This document shows, piece after piece, positions 13,301 to 24,516 of a stretch of DNA of 64,000 nucleotides (positions within the stretch are counted from its first letter, which is position 1; each line of letters begins with the position of its first letter). The position numbers and the translations under genes were made by a program. The DNA is taken from assembly GCA_965153455.1 (NCBI GenBank), contig OZ234497.1:17973872-18037871 (forward strand), in the 5' to 3' direction. The DNA comes from Sphagnum compactum. Taxonomy: Eukaryota; Bryophyta; Sphagnopsida; Sphagnales. Below the pieces are notes generated by a model. It saw nothing but the letters and a program-made list of their open reading frames with translations, was not told the origin of the DNA and ran no database searches.

Positions 13301-13743
13301 CGACAACGTGATCTGCAAAAGGCTGTGTCTGGCTTCTAATCATTTGGACGTTTGAAAACGTGTCGATCGACGGGAAAAACGGATTTGAGCGAATTGGAGA
13401 ATGCAATTTCATGTGATCGGAAAGTTCAAGAGAAGTTTCAAACTGATTTGTTTTTGCCTCTGTATGCCATCCACTCTGCACAAGTATATAAATGTGCATG
13501 ACAACGTGATCTGCAAAAGGATGTGTCTGGCTTCTCCTCATCTGGACGTTTGAAGACGTGTCGATCTATTTATTGTTCCTCAGGGTGATCACGACCGATT
13601 GACAGATAGGGGTCAAGTGAACGGAAAAAAATTCCGGTGTCAACAATAGAGTTTCGTGAGGAACTTGTTTTATGTGCAAACAGACGTAAATTTGTCATAG
13701 TTTTACAAGGGGGTCGATCTATACTATAAATTCACTACGTCCG

Positions 13744-13772
13744 TCTGTGACGGAGCTCGGGTCCGTCACAGA
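13744..13772. promoter_or_regulatory. 11-bp perfect inverted repeat near the Helitron 1 5' end
   Basis: TCTGTGACGGA (13744-13754) faces TCCGTCACAGA (13762-13772) across 7 bases. The core TCTGTGACGG recurs at 13989 and 14060. Its complement CCGTCACAGA recurs at about 13931, with a one-base variant at about 13847. The pattern resembles iterons or transposase-binding repeats, but no function is shown. Confidence 0.6.
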
Positions 13773-13990
13773 AGGCGACCGGGCCCGGCCCCGGACTCCC
13801 GGATTTCGATCGACCGGGCCCGCTGTGGGGGGTGCCGGGCCGGGTCCATCACAGAAGGCCGACCGGGCCCGGCCCCGGACTCCTGGATTTCGATCGACCG
13901 GGCCCGCCGTGGGGGGTGCCGGGCCGGGTCCGTCACAGAAGGCCGACCGGGCCCGGCCCGGCACTCCTGGACTCCCGGATTTCGACTGTC
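13761..13990 (+). repeat. GC-rich minisatellite within Helitron 1
   Basis: Units of 83-84 bp start GTCCGTCACAGAAGG at 13761, 13844 and 13928; the third is partial. They are dominated by CCGGGCCCGG blocks, in sharp contrast to the AT-rich surroundings. The run is rich in CpG and CCGG sites. A second set of short repeats (GGATTTCGAGGTCACCAAAA) follows at 14010-14180. Confidence 0.85.
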
Positions 13991-14041
13991 TGTGACGGTC
14001 CTGGGTTTTGGATTTCGAGGTCACCAAAATCGAGGTCTCGA

Positions 14042-14069
14042 TCTTATATATAAATTCTGTCTGTGACGG
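14042..14069 (+). other. Second, internal Helitron-type 5' end
   Basis: TCTTATATATAAATTCTGTC followed by TGTGACGG resembles the outer 5' end at 13718, and its first 12 bases equal the 5' end of Helitron 2 (23478). The element may therefore be nested, or may have been extended upstream by use of an alternative start end. Confidence 0.6.
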
Positions 14070-14429
14070 TCCTGGGTTTTGGATTTCGAGGTCACCAAAA
14101 TTGAGGTCACCAAAATCGAGGTCCCGAAATATTTTCCATGGGTTTTGGATTTCGAGGTCACCAAAATCGAGGTCCTGAAAGATTTTTCATTTTTTGGGGG
14201 ATTTTTTTTTGAATTAGAAAAATTTGTCATCCGTCCCGTCATCCATCCATCCAAATTCCTCATCCCTGAAGAAGAAGATGATGGAAGAGGAGGAGGAAGG
14301 AGGACGAATGGCGACAGTAGCAGTATCACAGTGACCGAAGGTCGGTGGTACCCACTAGTCCATTTGAAGACATTTACTGTAGTCCGGTTTCAAGAATCCA
14401 GGAACGTGACCAAATTTCAGCTACACAAC

Positions 14430-16073
14430 ATGGGGAAAGAAGCTCAGAGGTAAGGTATATTGAGAGGTCCTCAGTACCCATGAAGAATTTTTCAAAGGGT
14501 GTGATCTTCGCTTCTGCAATTGACAGCCTCAATTTTTTTTTTGGACACGTTCTCTTAGTTGTGTGTTCTCTCGGAATTGTTTTTGAAAGTGAGATGGTTT
14601 CAGGTGGTGGTCCAAAGACACTGTGGCAGTCGTGACAGGAGCCAACAAAGGGATAGGCTTCGAAATTGTCCGCCAATTGGCGAAGGAGGGTATTACCGTT
14701 GTGCTTACAGCTCGCGATGCAACCCGTGGTAATGAGGCCCTTGAATCTTTGAAAAGCCAAGGGCTTCACAATGTGAATTTCCAACCTCTTGATGTTGCTA
14801 GCCAAGAGTCCATACTAGCACTTGAAGAATGGCTGCACAAGACCTATGGAGGCATTGACATTCTTGTAAGGACATGTGAAGCATACAAACCATTCAAACA
14901 TTTTTCTTTTGTTGTGTGCTAAGTGAAACATTTTGGAGATTGAAAAAATTAATTTAGTCAAAGTTAGTTGTGAAAGTTGAAGCATATGTTAGTGACCTCA
15001 AACTGTAAAAAATTCAAGCAGAAAACTGAAAATTGATGAGTTATTGATGTTGTATTTGCTACTCCAGATCAATAATGCAGGCATTTTACTCAGTGGAAAG
15101 GACACGACCTTTGAGACTGTGAAAGCTGTACTGGACACAAATTATTTCGGTGTCAAAAATGTCACAAAAGCTTTACTTCCTCTTCTACGTGATGATACAC
15201 CTGGTGGTGCTCGAGTCATTGTTGTGGCATCTAGGGCTGGCCTACTCAAGGTAACGTGCTTGGGTATCTTTGTTCCACAACAACCCCTCAATGATCCTCT
15301 TTTGTGCACTTGAATGAAATCTTTAGCTCTTTTCCAAATGGATAGGTCTAGAGGGAGAATTAAGCTTTCTAAATTTGGGATCCCATGTCTAGGTAGAATC
15401 TTAAAAACATTGTGAATTCTTATGGATTATTAGAATGTGAAAAATTACCATCAATTGAGTCAAACATCCATACCATTCTAAGCAAACCAATAAGCAAGAA
15501 AAGTCCTATTGATGGAAGTCATGGAGTGACAAGCAGATTGTTTGATTCACCTTTTCTAACTAGAGGTTGACCCCCACATCCAGCAATGTGCATTTTCTGA
15601 TTGTGTTTTATGTATGTGGTTGTGTGTGCGCCAAACTTCAGTACCTAGAAAGCAAGGATTATGTTCAAACTTTCTCTGATAGGGAGCACCTTACGGAAGA
15701 GTCTGTTGACAATTTTGCAAATCACTACTTGAAGGACATTGCAAATGGGTCTCTCAAAGAAGGGGATTGGGTTGACCTAAGTTCATTCCCAGGGCCAAAC
15801 TTGGGAAGGGCAGCTGAGACCTATGCAGTTTCCAAAGTTGCAGTCGCTGCTTTTGTGAGTGTCCTACATAACACTTTTTTTTCCCAACTTGGAAGTGGAA
15901 AAAAGATCAATGTCTTTAGCTGCTGCCCCGGTTATGTCTCCACAGATATCAATAACAACAGCGGACCAAATAGTGTTGAAGTAGGTGCTGATACCCCAGT
16001 GTGGTTAGCACTCCATTCTCCAGAAGGAGGTTCTGGAAAATTCTGGGCTGAGAGAAAAGTAATTGATTTTTAA
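14430..16073 (+). CDS. Short-chain dehydrogenase/reductase, copy B
   Basis: Predicted exons are 14430-14449, 14604-14865, 15068-15250 and 15642-16073. All borders are GT-AG, the phases agree, and the sum is 897 bp or 298 residues plus stop. The start codon is the ATG at 14430, giving MGKEAQR then WWSKDTVAVVTG across the first intron. Motifs by residue are TGANKGIG 18-25, NNAG 96-99, catalytic Asn 119, Ser 149, Tyr 216 and Lys 220. The family comprises NADPH-dependent carbonyl reductases of plant secondary metabolism (menthone, salutaridine and related reductases); the substrate is unknown. It is the inverted partner of copy A. Its promoter differs: a GC-rich Helitron ends 71 bp before the ATG and a 335-bp segment is doubled further upstream. 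Exon 2 has a patch of replacements relative to A around residues 67-91. Confidence 0.9.
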
Positions 16074-17151
16074 TGTTGATGTTGTTCTGCAGTCTTATTT
16101 CTCTAGAATCCCATCTCCTACAATTTTGCCAACTCTATTCAAGAGTTGCAAATGCATTGGAAATTGGTACACAATTTCAGACATAAAGTACCTAGAGGGT
16201 TGATATTCCCACAGATTCCATATATCTTTTTATTGCATGAACTCTAGTTAGGGTCCTGTATAATTCAAGGACTATTAATGACTCCCAATGTTTTATTTGT
16301 TTATTCAGTAAAGAGGATTGTAAGAACCTTTGATTGAAGGGTGACACCATCCGTACTGAAGGTATGAATCATGTGACTGGACAAAAGAAAGTGTCATGTG
16401 CAACTTTCTTGTGTGAACTTGTGCACCTCCAGGGATCAATATAATGAAATTGTTTCTTAGAGTCTAGTCACATGATTCATACCTTCAACTTTCTGGTGTG
16501 AAGTTGTGTACTTAGATCTAGAGCAAAAAATCCTTGCAGGTAACAAGCAACACATCTAGTTCCAATTACAAGTAAACTGCATAGACACAATTGAACTAGT
16601 TTCTAGAGATGAGAGGCCACATGGGTGAGGTTCTGGATGCACATAAGAAGAAAATAAAGTTGTCTAGAATCTAGACAGATCTCATAAACAATTTCAAATT
16701 CAAATCACCTAACCATGTCACATAGTTTCATCATCTCTCCTGATTCTGTTTCGACATGCGATAAAGGATGGAATCATTATGCAATGAACCTATTCTTTCC
16801 ATCAAACAGATAATCAAAATCCATTGTCATTTTACAATCAAGTTACCATAATCTCTTGTGATTTTGTTTGAACCCATCAACTCTCTTTATTTTTTGTGAA
16901 CCTGTCAACTCTTATACCCCTAAACTCTTATAATTTTGTGTTTGAACTTGCCATAAAGAGCAGAGCCATTATGTTATGATCAGCTTGTTACATACAGGAG
17001 ACAATAGTCCTAAGGGTGAAAAGACAATTGGAGTAGCTTTTAGATGGCAAACCTTTTGTTTTTCTTCTTGATGAAGCGAGGCACTTAACCCAGAAAATCA
17101 TGATTGCTTGGCTACTCTAGAATGCATGCAGTTGCCTCTGGATCTCTGAAC

Positions 17152-18117
17152 CCACAAGAGTGCCCAAACAAGTAAGTATTGAATGAACTTTCCTCCCCTT
17201 CCTTATCAGAGGGTTCTGCCAAAGCATGTTCACCAAAGCTCACCTTTACAACTTGGCTAATAATGTCTTGGACTTTGCAAATTGCGAAAGTGTGGAGCAC
17301 TTTCCACAAAGGTTACATTCACAAAACCATTGAATTCCCAAAGCTCAGCTAGAAGATTCCAAAAAGATGATCACATTTAATGATAGAATGTATCATTAAT
17401 AAACCAACTTGTCAACGTTCAAAGCACTTGAGATCAGAGCTTACAGAAAAAAGCTGGTAAGCTTGCAACCAATGAAAACCAGCCATTTCCATTCAGCTCA
17501 TTAAGCATGACTCTGGTGTACTAGAAAGTGTAAAATCACACTAGAAGAGATTCATTCATATGCATTCAACTACCTGATCACTACAAAGCATAGAAAGTTG
17601 GAAATCAAGCAAAGTTAGAAAAACCCTCAATTGCAAACTAAACAAGTTGTGATGTTATGCTGATCAAATGTAGAGTAGCTGTTCAACTGCTAGCCATCAC
17701 TAGATCTAGCAGCAACGTTGCACTTTTGCTGACATTCACATGTTACATAAACCATCTCACACTGGTGAGTTTCTGGATCTCCTTCCCCAAGTTTGTTATT
17801 CACAATTGAATCCAGTTCCCATCTTCTCCAACAAACTTCCAAGCTTACACTTGTGAGAGAGAACCTCTACAAAGCTCCAAACACTACTCCAGAACCTCTA
17901 CTAAAGCTAGAGGTTGTGTAATAGTGTTTGAAGTTTTCATACTTTGTAGAACTACACTGCAAGCACAGTATATTCTAAGCTAGTGTTCAAGCTACGTGAG
18001 TATCAAAAGTTTGTAGAACTATTCTACAAACCTTGAGAGAACTTGAGAGAGAGAGAAGAAAGGAGGCAGCGATCATGATGGCAGTTACAAAAATTGTGGA
18101 TTACAAAAAACTATGAC
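17152..18117. other. Intergenic stretch right of IR1
   Basis: No supported gene. A minus-strand frame at 17112-17309 of 65 codons crosses the arm border and has a GT donor-like site (AAAG then GTGAGC near 17245). It could be a lost exon, but I cannot connect it to a neighbour. Confidence 0.4.
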
Positions 18118-20314
18118 TTAGTCGTGCAGTTGGCTAGGTCTCAGAAAGTTCCAAATGTCTTGAAGCTCAAGTGGAACATTAAGGACTACTGCACCATTGG
18201 TAGTGGGGGATGAGCAGTCCAACTGTCGACCTCTTTGGGTTGCATGGCTAAAAACAACTTGAGCATGTGGACCAAATGAGAGCCACTTAAGAGGAATGGA
18301 GATTCTTCCAGGTATGTTTGTAGCTCTTTGAAAATGCAACTAGAAGGTGAATCGTGTTGTCACCTTTACTAGGAATTCAATCAGTTGGCAAGTGAGATGG
18401 AAGTTGTGTAAGGGATAGCAAAAGCACTGAGTGGTGCATCAATGTGAATAAATGCAAATATGAATGAATGAAAAATGCACTCTTTCTTATGTATCACTTA
18501 CCTTTGGTGTAACCAATTTGGGTGGAATCTGTAGACTCCTTGCCTATGCTTGTTAGTGTACAGACAAGTCCTTTCGACCTGCTGGCATCATAAGTTTCAC
18601 ATTCCACAACTCTGCACAGATTCAACTTCAAGAAAAAAGTTGTTACAACACATAAATTGTGGCTCTCAGCATCACTCTATGAACTCTGAAGAAATGTTGC
18701 AAAAAGTTTGATATATGGTATAACTCTGCCTCAACCAGGATATGTTATATCTTACCCATGATGGATATACCTTCAACTGGCTACCGGGTTAAACAGGTCT
18801 CCCCAATTAAGCATGTGTCCCTAAGGCCTTCTAGGCCAGAGATGTGCAACTTAGTTGATCTGGTTACACCCAACATGCTCTTCCTAGGCCTAATTTTATG
18901 TCTCTCAAATGGCTCATCTCTTCCACTGACTCTCTTACACTCCACAGAATCATCTTCACATAATAAACAATTCAGTGAGTGGTGAATCATGTTTCTCCCT
19001 CACTAGCTTATCCGAAATGCAACAAACTTTGGGGCTAAGGACCTGACACAATCTGACATTCGGTAGTCTATACCCTAGCCACCACTATGTATGCAATCTG
19101 AAAGATAGAATTCAAAGAGAATTGCCCCAACTATCACTCTTGGGGTTTGATTCTAACAGGGAACTAAAAGTTGGAAAGAGCAGAACGACTCATATGTTAT
19201 GGGCAAAGGCCCAATTCTCTTTGAATGTCTTGAAGCACAGTTTGCAACCTTTTGAAATCATATCACACATCTCTACCTTGTAATTTTGTGTCCTTGCTAA
19301 AAATTGCAACAAAAGTAAAGTCATAAACATTTTTAGGAAAAAAATGACTTCCTTGGTCCATTAATAGGTCCTTTTCCTTGACCTCAAACAAAAAAAACTG
19401 ACTGACCTTAATCATAAATCAGAATCTACAGAGAGCATTCTTGTCCTCTTCCCTTTCTGACAACAATCAACAAATGATGTGGACCATCTAAAATGCCAAC
19501 CATCTTACACTTAGAAGGCCCAGGATAATCCACAAACAAGCAGTCTATGCTAGCAATTCATCAATCATTTGACAACAAACATCACAAAACTAATAGGTAC
19601 AGTTTTGGCAAATGAAACATAAGTTATTGTACCTTAACTATCTTAATTACATCCCTTTTTGCAGCATTATTCTTGAAATTATCTTGCACAGGCTGCAACC
19701 AAAGTCCATTAAAAAAATAAGATTGCTTAACCTCCAAGAAAGGAATTACCACAAGTCATTATCCTAGAAAGGTAAGGAGAGATATGGACAATTACCTGCA
19801 GAAACTTGTTCAAAGAATTTGACAAAACAGGCTGCAAATCACTAGGGGCAAAAGTCCTTCCACATAATCTTTGTGCATTTCCTTTATTGTCATGTACACT
19901 TTGTGGGCAAATTTGACAATTTGAGCAATTCTGACAACTATCAAAATGGACACAGAGGGTCTGTAGTTTAGAGGTACAAATTTCCCTCTAAAATCTTCCC
20001 AAAATAGCATGGGGACCTATGAGATCATCTACCTTGCCTTCAAATACCACATAACTCCAACAAATATCTGCCTAACTACTTATGACCTCTAAAAGTAATC
20101 CTTCAAGAGATCATCCTAAGCAAATGATGACACCGTTACACTTTCATGCACAAATTAGAAAAATGCAGAACATGCTATTGTCAGTCTATGGATACATGAG
20201 GGTCCACCGTCCCTTGATGGGCTCTACATGACCCATTTCCCTATCTGCTAGGGAAATTGAAGGAAGGACATACTTGCTGCCCCCATTCTTTTCTCTCCTT
20301 TGAACCTCAAATTC
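18118..20314 (-). CDS. Unrecognised multi-exon gene with cysteine cluster
   Basis: On the minus strand I find a series of open segments with good splice sites: 20196-20314, 20033-20067, 19796-19960, 19633-19692, 19430-19544, 18502-18611 and 18118-18323 (stop). Reading phase is continuous across 20033 to 19633 and across 19544 to 18118. It is off by one between 19633 and 19544, so a small exon may be missed or a frameshift present. The first segment is also not in phase with the second. The 55-codon exon at 19796-19960 carries a cysteine cluster C-x5-C-x2-C-x2-C-x2-C, a possible metal-binding site. The last exon reads ATNIPGRISIPLKWLSFGP near its start and ends FLRPSQLHD. I do not recognise the family. 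The 5' end is not found; the gene probably extends further right. Confidence 0.55.
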
Positions 20315-22460
20315 CTAGAACCATGGCACTACAATATACAGGTCATACTGAAGACATAGGTTCCCCTTGATAACCTGTGGTGGACAATATGCCTATTCAA
20401 TCTTCAAGTTCACATCATGCTGCATGTACAAGAACCATCAGAGTAAGATGATAACAAATCAGGGTCAGCTGCATGTTCTTGTGCTTTGTATTTGGATGTA
20501 TATATGCATAGATGTATATGAGAGATCACAGAGGACTCCACAACAAATCACTTTGAAGATAACCCATACATTTGTTAGCTCCAGCCAAACCAAAGCAAAC
20601 ATACGAGAATGAATGTGATCATAATCTTGCATTGTGATTGTCACTCACATCATATCAGACCATCACCTTTTGCCATCACTCCTCATTGGCTTCATCAGTG
20701 CTTAATAATGGATGTTGATAAATATATAATAATCCACTCAAAAAACAGGCCAAACAATTGTGCAAAAATTTACATCCTGAGTTCCTGTTACAAATGCAGA
20801 AGCAAATGGCAAGACTCAATCAAGATGTTAGCTACCACTCTAAGAGGCATAACTAATCACAGAATGGACAAAGAAACATATGTTGTCATGACCTATTGAG
20901 AACTTCTCATTCTTTCATTTGCATGTCCACATGAATAGAGTTGAGAGATGACCCCATAATAACATTATAGAGATTCTATTAAATTGAACATAGGAACAAT
21001 TCAACTGTGGTACAAAACCATGATGAACAAGGAGCATAAACCTCTTTTAAAAACTCAAAAATAATGGAAGGATATAAGAGAGTAGCTAAATAAGGATGAG
21101 TAATGGAAGTGAATTAAATGGTGCTTACATAACCATGCTTACATAATGATGCTTAACTAAGACTAAGAAACGGTGACATGATCTTATCTATCAATCAATT
21201 TAGAAGGTTGTAGAATTATTTAGAAGCTTAAGTGGAGTTTGAAAGCTAACACTCAATACCATGGAAGCTACAAAGCTTTGCAACCCACATATGAAAATGA
21301 GATGGATGCTTGAAAATATAATGAAGATAGTTTGAAACAACTCTGAAATGAGGTAGAGCAAGTGGTGTTTGCAGGAAGCTGTAATGCTGTAGATGCCAAC
21401 ACTAGGGGCTCAAATTTTAAAGAACTTGGCACTCACCCAGATCCCAGTTGCCTGTTCACAGTAGCTCAACAACTTGTTCAACAACTAACTGCCAAAAAAA
21501 ACTAATATGTTCAGGCTAGCTGTCAAGCCTTCAAAAGAAACCCTAATCCCTCGCAAAAATCATGCGATGAGGAAGGTCTCAAAGTGTTTAGGGTGCATGA
21601 TTAACAAATTTTTTAACATTTCTAAATTAAATTTTAAAAAAATTTCAACACTTTCAACTTAATTTTGTTAAATTTTTTGGCACAACCAGCACTTGAATTT
21701 TAAACAAATTGGTTTTTATTTGATTTTTCAAAATTATGGCCAAAATGGAAAATATATCTGATACTTAATTTAGTCTTGCAATCCATAGCCAGAAGTAACT
21801 ACATAATTGACATTGACCTAAATGACCAGGGAAGAAAATTCCCTTTAGTCTTAAGAAACAGGAACAGTCCCTGATTTAAGGACCATGGCAATTTTATATT
21901 CAATTGGGACAGGCCTTGTATCAATTGTGACACCTGGGCTGCTTTCTGACCAGTTATAGGGGCTGGAACTAAATTTTCCACCCTGGTGTCAGCTGTTTTC
22001 TGTATAGGTATGAGTTTCCAAAAAACCTCTGATTGCACCATGAGTAAGCTCTCTTCACATGCCTATGGCCATTTCCATGCATGCATAAGAAAATGAATGT
22101 CATTGTAGGTTTTCTTTGCACACACAATAACAGAATGAGCAGCTACAGTGCCTACAGTGTTTTTCAGGTGCTATAACCATTGCAGTCAGGCTATCAAAAC
22201 AAATTGTATCAATGGCTACAGGGGCTATTCCAGTTGAAGCCCACATGCACTCTTGTTTCCTCCATTCCTTTTAAATTTTGGTAAACTGAAGAAAAACTAA
22301 TATTCCATTTGATATTAATGAAAGTACATGAAGACTAGTTATGTTGAGCTCAGTGATTTTTTTATAGTAAATCTTCACTTTTGTGTCGAAAATATTCTGA
22401 AAAGGAATATTCTGTCACAAATTCCCTGTTTTTAAAAAAAGACCACCAAAAAATGTAAAT
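20315..22460. other. No supported gene; possible 5' part of the unknown gene
   Basis: Only short frames occur. A minus-strand frame near 21380-21490 is open except for one TGA and is followed by a GTGAGT donor, so it may be a decayed exon. Positions 21800-22330 resemble 31240-31560 in the IR2 spacer (shared CTGACCAGTT and CTATCAAAACAAA blocks), so the dispersed IR2 repeat family already begins here. Confidence 0.45.
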
Positions 22461-23477
22461 TTTGTTTTAAAATTCCTCCAAAATTGCCAGAAGTTTTCTA
22501 CTATATGAAAGTATGCTTAAGATTTTTTACTTTCATATCTTGAATATTGCCAAATTCGGCTAAATATACTTATGGATGATCATCACTTGAGCAACATCAC
22601 AAAATTGAAAATAAAACACATTGTGTAGGTATGGAGAGCATTTCTTTGGAAATAATTTGACAGCTATAGTAAAGAAGTCTTCCGTACAGCACTTAACCTC
22701 ACATTTTGCATTGTGTCAAATGAGTCCAAAGTCCCATGGTATCCAGGTGGTGTTCTTGGCTAGCGCAGAAGTAATACCTTTTTTTCCTCCCTCACTCTCT
22801 CTCAATATTTCAAATGTCATTTTGCTTTATTTCATGATAGGTCAGATTCTTACTTAGTGGACAAATGGAACACATGAAAAGCACTCAGAGCATCATACTG
22901 CAAGATGTGTAGACAGCTTGAATAAGTACTTACAGCCTACAGAACTGTCCACACAGAAATAATGCAGCTGGAGATTGTGGTCCTAAAATTAAAGCCAGTC
23001 CTTTGCATGGTATACAACAGCAACAGGCCACTTGTTGCTTAATAGGTCTGACAATTCACTCACACCAACTCCTCAATAATGGTAAGGAGTCTGGTCTCAT
23101 CACTTTCTACCAATTCGTAGTAAGTGCGGGTCTCTCTCACATGACCAGCTTCTTTCCCGTTTCTCTAGTTGTTCTCCCACACCTTGGGTGAACCAGCACC
23201 CAAGTTGGTACCATGGTAAAAGTCCCAAAATCCATTTAATTATTTCTAAATATTACAAATATCCTGTGCCTAGACTAAATCAGCAAATTAGTTTTACTGC
23301 CAGGGACACAAAGAAAAAACATCTCTCAGTATTATGCATGACAAAATCGATCAGAATCAACTAGCTATTCATAACCCCAACAAGTGCAGCCAGGAGTCCT
23401 GGTCTGTCTGCTGGAATCCTTGTGACACCTAACATTAACATCCCTTCATTACCATTTTAAAATTTAATTTCCTGTAA

Positions 23478-23863
23478 TCTTATATATAATTACAAACATG
23501 GTGTCTGTGCGTCTGTCTGTCCGTTTTTACCTTTTCGAAGTTACCTTCCTTTACCTAATTTACCTAAGTTACTTTTTACTGAGCGGCAGTTAGGAAGTTT
23601 CTGAGCGGCAGCAGGGGGGGGCCAGCAGGGGTGGGGGGTGGGCAGTAGGGGTGGGGCGGGCCAGCAGGGGTGGGAGGGGGGCTAGCAGGGGTGGGGCGGG
23701 CCAGCAGGGGGGGGGGCAGCAGGGGGGGGACGGGCGGGAAAGGACCGGACGGGGGAGTGAAGGGAGGTGTTTTTTTTTTTTTTTTTTTTTTCGTTTTTTT
23801 TGGGTCCTCCCTCCTTTTCTTGGGGGTGGCTGGAGTGGCGTAGCCACGGGTTACCAACACTCG
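23478..23863 (+). mobile_element. Non-autonomous Helitron-like element 2
   Basis: The insertion is 386 bp, between host A (23477) and T (23864), starting TCTTATATATAATTAC and ending CACTCG. A perfect hairpin, GTGGC-GTA-GCCAC, lies 16 bases before the 3' end, as in Helitrons; the final four bases CTCG differ by one from the usual CTRR. The right IR2 arm has the empty site (between 47378 and 47379), identical around the junction and without target duplication. The interior has a GTCTGTCTGTCCG run, a G-rich tract (23600-23750) with many GGG runs and a T tract of over 20 bases. Nothing is coded. Confidence 0.85.
23600..23750 (+). repeat. G-rich tract inside Helitron 2
   Basis: Repeats of GGGGTGGGGCGGGCCAGCA type have many runs of three or more G on the plus strand, followed by a long T tract. 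The tract has potential to form G-quadruplexes. The Pro- or Gly-rich frames across it are translations of the repeat. Confidence 0.7.
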
Positions 23864-24472
23864 TGGGATGAAAGCATAAACCCACGTAGAACTCAATTGT
23901 ATGTTCAAGGGTCTGGCTAACTTACCATAGGTTTAAACACCCATTTGATACCATACAAGTAGGCCTCTCATCTTTTCTGGCATAAAAATGTACATTCCAG
24001 CCATACCCACATCAACTGGTTGACCAAATGTTCTCAGGTCACATAATTCAAGAGCCAGATAGTGCATGTTGATTTGGGGCTTATTCTGGGTTTCCATTGA
24101 TTTTGTATCCCTTGGGAAGTACTTCTACATGACATATAAAAGGCACAAGGGTGGTAATCGATGTCACATGTCACACATTGTTCCCACACCTACCTTCGCC
24201 TTAGTCATATTGAATTTTGCAAGTTTACATGTATATAAATGCATACCAAAGGTACGACAAAGCCTTGTTATGATCACAGCCTTGGTTACTAGGGACTTTT
24301 GGATACAAGAAAATTTAATGGACTGTCGAAATATCTTGAATTATGATTTGTGTACAATTGCTTTATCAAAATTCACTAGAAAAGCTTATAAACCTCTGGT
24401 TTTGGGCTTTTGAGAATTTTCAAAGAACTGGTGGTTTTCATGCAAGAACCAGCATTAAGGGAGGGTGTGGTA

Positions 24473-24516
24473 GGTCCTCAGAGTACTTTCTGGACAAATG
24501 GAGTACTCTGAGGACC
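24473..24516. repeat. Perfect 15-bp hairpin
   Basis: GGTCCTCAGAGTACT (24473-24487) and its complement (24502-24516) flank 14 bases. With one bulged base the stem extends by about four pairs. It is retained exactly in the right arm (46726-46740 and 46755-46769). The right half matches a block found in other modules, so the left half looks like an inverted copy of that block. Confidence 0.85.

Larger units (their letters stand above)
13718..14358 (+). mobile_element. Non-autonomous Helitron-like element 1
   Basis: The element is 641 bp. It begins TCTATACTATAAATTC and ends in CTAG, lies between host A (13717) and T (14359), and has no target duplication or terminal inverted repeats. Small stems (ACCG/CGGT, GTGG/CCAC) occur just before the CTAG. 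These are the hallmarks of plant Helitrons: TC start, 3' hairpin, CTRR end and insertion between A and T. The same site in the left arm (between 2791 and 2792) is uninterrupted, with equal flank length, which fixes both borders. Inside are a GC-rich minisatellite and a second Helitron-type 5' end at 14042. It encodes no protein I can support; the Pro/Arg-rich frames are repeat translations. Confidence 0.85.
10965..17151 (-). repeat. IR1 right arm
   Basis: The arm is the reverse complement of 1-5125. It is longer than the left arm mainly because of a 641-bp Helitron-like insertion (13718-14358) and extra duplicated sequence at about 12640-13300. It carries intact SDR copy B. Past 17151 the match can no longer be tested because the left arm runs out of the window. 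Confidence 0.92.

Noticed and set aside
13719-14029. Pro/Arg/Gly-rich frames on both strands
   Set aside because: They arise from the 83-84 bp GC-rich repeat inside Helitron 1.
17112-17309. 65-codon minus-strand frame with donor-like site
   Set aside because: It crosses the IR1 arm border and lies after the stop of the neighbouring gene; no partner exon found.
23576-23920. Pro-rich and Gly-rich frames
   Set aside because: They come from the G-rich tract and T run of Helitron 2.
24066-24413. 115-codon frame conserved in both IR2 arms (also 46829-47176)
   Set aside because: Equal length follows from recent duplication of the arms; related spacer sequence near 37900 does not keep the frame and no family is recognisable.
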